Of a stretch of DNA of 59,093 bases, positions 59,071 to 59,093 are shown one piece after another (within the stretch, counting starts at the first letter, position 1; every line of letters starts with the position of its first letter). The notes under the pieces are model-generated. The model was not told the DNA's origin. It did no database searches and saw only the letters and a list, made by a program, of their open reading frames with translations. This DNA is from Kofleriaceae bacterium (GTDB taxonomy: Bacteria; Myxococcota_A; Polyangia; Haliangiales; Haliangiaceae). Both the position numbers and the translations under genes were made by a program. The DNA is taken from positions 11,853 to 70,945 of the forward strand of contig JAGPCY010000044.1 in the NCBI GenBank assembly GCA_018057825.1, given 5' to 3'.

Positions 59071-59093
59071 CGTCGCGGCGTGGCCGATCCGGC

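Overview
The window comes from a very GC-rich genome. Several traits fit a myxobacterium-like member of the Myxococcota, perhaps a Nannocystineae/Kofleriaceae relative: three large Ser/Thr protein kinases with extracytoplasmic sensor or repeat regions, many small lipoproteins with Asp/Ala/Pro-rich linkers, an ADYC-like secreted protein, a full chemosensory operon and a branched-chain 2-oxoacid dehydrogenase operon. That placement is inference from gene content. No rRNA or tRNA gene was seen.

Layout. 1-968: 3' part of a gene with 35-residue repeats and two S1-like domains. 1505-7385: a tight drmA-drmB-drmC operon, the core of the DISARM anti-phage system, with no methyltransferase in the window. 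7413-16754: a repeat-tailed lipoprotein, a molybdopterin oxidoreductase, a WD40-repeat kinase and two lipoproteins. 16957-24330: an eight-gene chemosensory operon (cheA, cheW, PAS protein, soluble receptor, cheY, cheB, cheR, cheX-like) with mostly overlapping ends. 24337-28545: C69 peptidase, amine oxidase, cyclophilin lipoprotein and a small unknown. 28597-31577: a His-rich CpxP-like protein with its two-component system, divergent from an ECF sigma factor. 31716-47514: secreted proteins, two more kinases, a SRAP DNA-protein crosslink protein, an orphan E1-alpha subunit, lipoproteins, a MetE-like enzyme and a SWIM-finger protein. 47697-51121: bkdA1-bkdA2-bkdB.

From the bkdB stop codon to the right edge the character changes. 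This accessory stretch holds a 182-bp foldback element seated in the bkdB stop codon, simple-repeat arrays, an AbiEi/AbiEii abortive-infection pair with its own inverted-repeat operator, several unknown or immunity-like genes, a decayed toxin-tail-like fragment, REP-like hairpins at the joints of partial gene duplications, and a REP-associated (RAYT/IS200-like) transposase with two decayed copies of its 3' end.

Two signals are not explained by ordinary gene calling. First, at least eleven starts of first genes or single genes have a TANNNT box 5-10 nt upstream, in many cases with no obvious ribosome binding site; this suggests widespread leaderless transcription. Second, the right-hand island looks like a RAYT/REP system that has copied and joined host gene fragments.
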